Source: Burkholderiaceae bacterium (lineage in GTDB: Bacteria > Pseudomonadota > Gammaproteobacteria > Burkholderiales > Burkholderiaceae_E). From it: DNA of 9,118 nt. The DNA lies in NCBI GenBank assembly GCA_019428955.1, contig JAHYJF010000138.1, positions 1 through 9,118 of the forward strand, read 5' to 3'. This document shows positions 5,593 through 9,118 of this stretch, one piece after another. Both the position numbers and the translations under genes were made by a program. Positions within the stretch are counted from its first letter, which is position 1, and each line of letters begins with the position of its first letter. Below the pieces are notes generated by a model. It was given only the letters and a program-made list of their open reading frames with translations. It was not told the origin of the DNA and did not search any database.

Positions 5593-6801
5593 ATGAAGCT
5601 GCCAATCTACCTCGACAACGCCGCGACGACTCCGGTCGATCCGCGCGTGGTCGGGAAGATGGTGCCGTATCTGAACGTCGAGTTTGGCAACCCGGCTTCG
5701 CGCAGTCATTCCTACGGCTGGACTGCCGAGCACGCCGTTGAAGAAGCGCGCGGCCATGTTGCCGCGCTGCTCAACTGTGACCCCCGTGAGATCGTCTGGA
5801 CGTCGGGCGCGACCGAGTCGTCGAACCTTGCCATCAAGGGCGCGGCGCACTTCTATCGCGAACGTGGCCAGCACCTGATCACGGTCAGGACCGAGCACAA
5901 GGCAACCCTGGATACCATGCGCGAGCTCGAGCGCCAGGGGTTCGAGGTGACCTATCTCGAGGTCCAGGAAAATGGCTTGATCGACCCGGTTGTGCTCGAG
6001 GCGGCGTTGCGCCCCGACACCATCCTGGTTTCGATGATGATGGTCAACAACGAGATTGGCGTGATCCAGGACGTGACCGGCTTCGGCGAGTTGCTGCGTT
6101 CGCGCGGCATCATTTTCCATGTCGACGCGGCGCAGGCGACCGGCAAGATGCCGATCGATCTGCAGGTTCTCAAGATCGACCTGATGTCGGTTTCGGCGCA
6201 CAAGACCTACGGCCCCAAGGGCGTCGGCGCACTGTATGTGCGGCGCAAGCCGCGGGTGCGGATCGAGGCGCAGATTCATGGTGGCGGCCACGAGCGCGGC
6301 ATGCGTTCCGGAACCCTGCCGACCCACCAGATCGTCGGCATGGGCGAGGCCTACCGGTTGGCGCGTGAGGAGATGGCGACCGAGAACGAGCGCATCAGGA
6401 TGTTGCGCGATCGGCTCTGGAACGGGCTGAGCGAGATGGAAGAGGTCTATCTCAATGGCGACGTCGAGCGGCGCATTCCGCACAACCTCAATGTCAGCTT
6501 CAACTACGTCGAGGGCGAGTCGCTGATTATGGCGATCAAGGACATCGCGGTCTCGAGCGGCTCGGCCTGCACTTCGGCCAGTCTCGAGCCATCGTACGTC
6601 CTGCGAGCCCTGGGGCGCAGCGACGAGCTGGCGCACAGCTCGATCCGCTTCTCGCTGGGTCGTTTCACCACCGCGGAAGAAATCGATTTCGCGATTGCGA
6701 CGCTTCGCCAGAAGGTGGGCAAGCTGCGCGAGATGTCGCCCCTGTGGGAAATGGCGCAAGAAGGTATTGATCTGGACACGGTCCAGTGGGCTGCGCACTG
6801 A
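5593..6801 (+). CDS. iscS: Cysteine desulfurase IscS
   Basis: A 402-residue PLP enzyme that converts cysteine to alanine and holds the sulfur as a persulfide, donating it to IscU, thiolated tRNA pathways and other acceptors. Visible residues: the N-terminal YLDNAATTPVDPRV, His102 (TEHKAT) stacking on PLP, Asp178 and Gln181 (HVDAAQATGK), Schiff-base Lys204 (SAHKTYGPKG) and the mobile-loop catalytic Cys326 (SGSACTSASLEPS). Each is two positions lower than in E. coli IscS. The C-terminal tail (MAQEGIDLDTVQWAAH) keeps the conserved form that docks IscU. ATG at 5593 follows GAGGAA (5580-5585), which overlaps the iscR stop, so translation is probably coupled. The frame opens 15 bp earlier at 5578, inside iscR, without support. 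Confidence 0.98.
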   Translation: MKLPIYLDNAATTPVDPRVVGKMVPYLNVEFGNPASRSHSYGWTAEHAVEEARGHVAALLNCDPREIVWTSGATESSNLAIKGAAHFYRERGQHLITVRTEHKATLDTMRELERQGFEVTYLEVQENGLIDPVVLEAALRPDTILVSMMMVNNEIGVIQDVTGFGELLRSRGIIFHVDAAQATGKMPIDLQVLKIDLMSVSAHKTYGPKGVGALYVRRKPRVRIEAQIHGGGHERGMRSGTLPTHQIVGMGEAYRLAREEMATENERIRMLRDRLWNGLSEMEEVYLNGDVERRIPHNLNVSFNYVEGESLIMAIKDIAVSSGSACTSASLEPSYVLRALGRSDELAHSSIRFSLGRFTTAEEIDFAIATLRQKVGKLREMSPLWEMAQEGIDLDTVQWAAH

Positions 6802-6837
6802 GCGCGCCCGGAACGGCTGGATAAACAGGGAAGAACT

Positions 6838-7254
6838 ATGGCCTATAGCGAAAAAGTGATCGACCATTACGAGAATCCGCGCAATGTCGGCGCCTTCGAC
6901 AAGTCGGATCCCCAGGTCGGGACCGGCATGGTTGGAGCCCCGGCTTGCGGCGACGTGATGAAGCTTCAGATCAAGGTGAACTCGGCGGGCATCATCGAAG
7001 ACGCCAAGTTCAAGACTTACGGCTGCGGCTCGGCCATCGCTTCGTCCTCGCTGGTCACATCCTGGGTCAAGGGCCGTTCGCTCGATGACGCGGCCGCGAT
7101 CCGCAATACCGAAATCGCCGAGGAACTGGCGCTTCCGCCGGTGAAGATCCACTGTTCGATCCTCGCCGAGGATGCAATCAAGGCGGCGGTCGCTGATTAC
7201 CGCAAGAAGCACGGCGCGACGACGGTCAAAGCCGATGCCGACCAGGCAGCTTGA
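6838..7254 (+). CDS. iscU: Iron-sulfur cluster scaffold protein IscU
   Basis: IscU is the scaffold on which the [2Fe-2S] cluster is built from IscS sulfur before chaperone-driven transfer. The 138 residues carry the three cluster cysteines Cys37 (PACGD), Cys63 (GCGSAIASSS) and Cys106, plus Asp39 and His105. The HscA-binding motif LPPVK is at 99-103. The protein is about 10 residues longer than E. coli IscU because of a C-terminal tail after KKHG. ATG at 6838 follows AGGGAAG (6827-6833). The gap from iscS is 36 bp, with no terminator seen, and iscA follows in 17 bp. Confidence 0.98.
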   Translation: MAYSEKVIDHYENPRNVGAFDKSDPQVGTGMVGAPACGDVMKLQIKVNSAGIIEDAKFKTYGCGSAIASSSLVTSWVKGRSLDDAAAIRNTEIAEELALPPVKIHCSILAEDAIKAAVADYRKKHGATTVKADADQAA

Positions 7255-7271
7255 TCACGGAGCAAGGTGAA

Positions 7272-7595
7272 ATGGCAGTGACTCTCACAGAAGCCGCCGC
7301 ATCCCGGGTCAACCGCTTCATGGAGAAGCGCGGAGCTGGCATCGGGGTGCGGCTGGGTGTCAAGACCACGGGTTGTTCCGGGCTTGCCTACAAGATTGAA
7401 TTCGTCGACGGCGCCAACCCCGAGGACATCGAGTTCGTCAGCCACGGGGTGCGCTTGCTGGTCGACCCCAAGAGCCTGCCGTACCTCGAGGGTACTGAGC
7501 TGGACTTCGTGCGCGAAGGCCTGAGTGAGGGCTTCCGGTTCAATAATCCCAACGTCAAGAGCGAGTGCGGCTGTGGGGAGTCGTTCACGATCTAG
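7272..7595 (+). CDS. iscA: A-type iron-sulfur cluster carrier IscA
   Basis: A 107-residue HesB/IscA-family protein that accepts iron or clusters and passes them to target proteins, especially those with [4Fe-4S] clusters. The three conserved cysteines are Cys35 (TTGCSGLAY) and Cys99/Cys101 (SECGCGESF), at the same positions as in E. coli IscA. Length is typical. ATG at 7272 (MAVTLTEAAASRV) is preceded by GGAG (7259-7262) and AAGGTGA (7264-7270). A TTG 21 bp earlier overlaps the iscU stop and is unlikely to be the start. The gene is followed by a strong terminator, unlike a fully continuous isc operon. Confidence 0.97.
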   Translation: MAVTLTEAAASRVNRFMEKRGAGIGVRLGVKTTGCSGLAYKIEFVDGANPEDIEFVSHGVRLLVDPKSLPYLEGTELDFVREGLSEGFRFNNPNVKSECGCGESFTI

Positions 7596-7616
7596 AATCT
7601 CGGCTTGGCGCCGGGT

Positions 7617-7664
7617 CGAGCCGGGTGGCTCGGGAAGGCGGCATGAAGCCGCCTTTTTCTTTTT
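7617..7664 (+). terminator. Intrinsic terminator between iscA and hscB
   Basis: AAGGCGGC (7635-7642) pairs perfectly with GCCGCCTT (7648-7655) around ATGAA, followed by TTTCTTTT (7656 onward). This is a textbook Rho-independent terminator on the plus strand. It is immediately preceded by a second small hairpin, CGAGCC-GGGT-GGCTCG (7617-7632). The T-run ends 15 bp before the hscB start codon, so the structure sits inside the isc gene cluster and also covers the hscB leader. Confidence 0.88.
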
Positions 7665-7679
7665 GGTCGCGACGACCGT

Positions 7680-8216
7680 ATGAATGCGCTGAAGAAAAAC
7701 CACTTCGAACTATTCTCGCTCAAGCCCGCCTTTGCTCTCGATCGGCGCGAGCTTGACGACGTCTATCGGCGGGTGATGTCGGCGGTTCACCCCGACCGCT
7801 TCACCGGAACCGGCGCCTCCGAGCAGCGCCTGGCGCAGCAACTGGCGGCGCAGGCCAACGAGGCTTACCGCACGCTTGCCGAGCCGGTCTCACGCGGGCG
7901 CTACCTCTGCGAAATCAACGGCGTCGATCCCCAAATCGAGTCCAATACCGCAATGCCGGCCGACTTTCTGATGCGCCAGCTCGTCTGGCGCGAGCGCCTG
8001 GGGGAGGCGACCCAAACGCGCGATCGCGGGGCTCTTGATGAACTGACGGGCGAACTGGCGGCGTTGCGCGACGAGATCACCGCGCTGCTGGCCACGGCGC
8101 TCGACACCGCGCACGACTATCAGGGCGCTGCCGACCTGGTCAGGCAGCTGCTCTTTGTCGACCGTTTTGCCACCGAGCTGGAACGCGCCGAGGAATCCCT
8201 CGCCGCCCTGGCGTAG
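7680..8216 (+). CDS. hscB: Fe-S co-chaperone HscB (J-domain protein)
   Basis: HscB binds IscU and delivers it to HscA while stimulating the HscA ATPase. The 178 residues have an N-terminal J domain (about 7-80: HFELFSLKPAFALD, HPD at 37-39, ANEAYRTL) and a C-terminal three-helix domain that binds IscU (FLMRQLVWRE, AADLVRQLLFVDRF). Length is typical of the family (E. coli 171). ATG at 7680 lacks a recognisable Shine-Dalgarno and lies just after the terminator T-run, so initiation may be weak or depend on leader structure. The family is clear from the HPD motif and position between iscA and hscA. Confidence 0.96.
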   Translation: MNALKKNHFELFSLKPAFALDRRELDDVYRRVMSAVHPDRFTGTGASEQRLAQQLAAQANEAYRTLAEPVSRGRYLCEINGVDPQIESNTAMPADFLMRQLVWRERLGEATQTRDRGALDELTGELAALRDEITALLATALDTAHDYQGAADLVRQLLFVDRFATELERAEESLAALA

Positions 8217-8228
8217 ACCACCAAGAAC

Positions 8229-9118
8229 ATGGCCCTCTTGCAGATCTCAGAACCGGGCGAAGCGCCCGATCCCCACCAGCACCGGCTGGCGGCCGGAATC
8301 GATCTCGGCACCACCAATTCACTGGTGGCGACGGTGCGATCCGGGGTCAGCGAAGTGATCGAAGACGAGCTCGGACGAGCGCTGCTGCCGTCGGTGGTGC
8401 GCTATTGCCCTGACGGCACGGTGGCAGTCGGCGCCGCTGCGCTCTCGCAGGCCAGTACCGATCCGACCAACACTGTCGTTTCGGTCAAGCGCCTGATGGG
8501 GAGAGGCATAAACGACGTCGAGATCGATCGCGCGGCCTACAGCCTGATCGAAGCTCCCGGCATGGTGCGTCTGCGCACCCGAGCCGGTGACAAGAGCCCG
8601 GTCGAAATCTCGGCCGAAATTCTCCGCACCCTGCGCCTGCGCGCCGAGGCCGCTCTAGGAGGAGAACTCAACGGGGTCGTGATCACCGTTCCGGCCTACT
8701 TCGACGACGCGCAGCGCCAGGCCACCCGCGACGCCGGGCGGCTCGCCGGCCTCGAGGTCTTGCGCCTGCTCAACGAACCGACCGCCGCGGCGCTCGCCTA
8801 CGGGCTGGACAATGCCGCCGAGGGGATCTACGCCGCCTATGACCTCGGCGGCGGGACATTTGATGTCTCGATATTGCGCCTGACCAAGGGCGTCTTCGAG
8901 GTGGTGGCGACCGGCGGTGACAGTGCCCTGGGCGGTGACGATTTCGATCGCCGCATCGTCGAGTGGGCGCTGCGCGAGACCGGTTCGACCGGCGCCAACG
9001 TCGCGCCCGGTGACTGGCATGAGTCGGGCGACTGGCGGGCTCTGCTAATCGAGGCCAGGCGTGCCAAGGAAGTGCTGTCGCGCGAACCGATGACGACCTT
9101 CTCGGTGCAGCTCTCGGG
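8229..9118 (+). CDS. hscA: Fe-S assembly Hsp70 chaperone HscA (partial at the right edge)
   Basis: The first 296 residues of a specialised Hsp70 that uses ATP to free clusters from IscU by binding its LPPVK motif. The frame is open to the end of the window without a stop. The nucleotide-binding domain shows phosphate-1 motif GIDLGTTNSLVA (23-34), VITVPAYFDDAQRQATRDAG (151-170), the LLNEPTAAALAYG segment (180-192) and phosphate-2 motif YDLGGGTFDVSI (204-215). The N-terminal extension MALLQISEPGE ahead of the first strand is characteristic of HscA rather than DnaK. ATG at 8229 is 12 bp after the hscB stop; only a weak purine stretch (AAGAA, 8223-8227) precedes it. The substrate-binding domain, and probably fdx, lie beyond the window. 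Confidence 0.97.
   Translation, partial: MALLQISEPGEAPDPHQHRLAAGIDLGTTNSLVATVRSGVSEVIEDELGRALLPSVVRYCPDGTVAVGAAALSQASTDPTNTVVSVKRLMGRGINDVEIDRAAYSLIEAPGMVRLRTRAGDKSPVEISAEILRTLRLRAEAALGGELNGVVITVPAYFDDAQRQATRDAGRLAGLEVLRLLNEPTAAALAYGLDNAAEGIYAAYDLGGGTFDVSILRLTKGVFEVVATGGDSALGGDDFDRRIVEWALRETGSTGANVAPGDWHESGDWRALLIEARRAKEVLSREPMTTFSVQLS

Noticed and set aside
5563..7212. 549-codon minus-strand frame opposite iscS and iscU
   Set aside because: It is the exact antisense of two well-supported genes. It shows no recognisable domain and has the Arg/His/Asp-rich composition typical of shadow frames in GC-rich DNA.
1..9118. CRISPR array, insertion sequence or toxin-antitoxin pair
   Set aside because: I saw no regularly spaced repeats, no transposase motifs with terminal repeats and no small paired genes. 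Apart from the phage edge, the window is core housekeeping sequence.

Overview
This window looks like the chromosome of a GC-rich betaproteobacterium. The order aromatic aminotransferase / uvrB / low-molecular-weight phosphatase / iscR-iscS-iscU-iscA-hscB-hscA, and the protein sequences themselves, resemble Rhodocyclales and related groups. That placement is from recall of gene order and has not been tested by a search.

Layout. Bases 3-362 hold the C-terminal end of a phage terminase large subunit whose 5' part lies outside the window. Bases 363-587 are non-coding, with several inverted and direct repeats. They end in a clear intrinsic terminator that belongs to the minus-strand tRNA-Asn(GTT) at 588-663. 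The left edge therefore reads as the end of a prophage or phage-derived element abutting a tRNA gene. From 664 on the content is core genome. An aromatic/aspartate-type aminotransferase (minus strand, 721-1929) is transcribed toward the tRNA. It is divergent from uvrB (2156-4246), the DNA-damage-recognition helicase subunit of excision repair. The region between them has a perfect 7-3-7 dyad of the TGCAC-N7-GTGCA type, which matches the NtrC operator layout. A low-molecular-weight protein tyrosine phosphatase (4324-4815) follows uvrB.

The right half is the iron-sulfur cluster assembly (ISC) operon. It comprises iscR (cluster-sensing repressor), iscS (cysteine desulfurase, sulfur donor), iscU (scaffold), iscA (A-type carrier), hscB (J-protein co-chaperone) and the first 296 codons of hscA (Hsp70 chaperone), which runs off the right edge. 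IscS passes persulfide sulfur to IscU. HscB presents loaded IscU to HscA through the LPPVK motif, and HscA drives cluster transfer. All catalytic and ligand residues checked are present. Upstream of iscR are two tandem IscR type-1-like sites 28 bp apart, which implies autoregulation. A strong intrinsic terminator between iscA and hscB may set iscRSUA output above hscBA.

The coding content is ordinary and intact, and I found no evidence of a new multi-gene system. What deserves a second look is regulatory or at the junction: the phage/tRNA boundary, the NtrC-like palindrome, the iscR control region and the mid-operon terminator.
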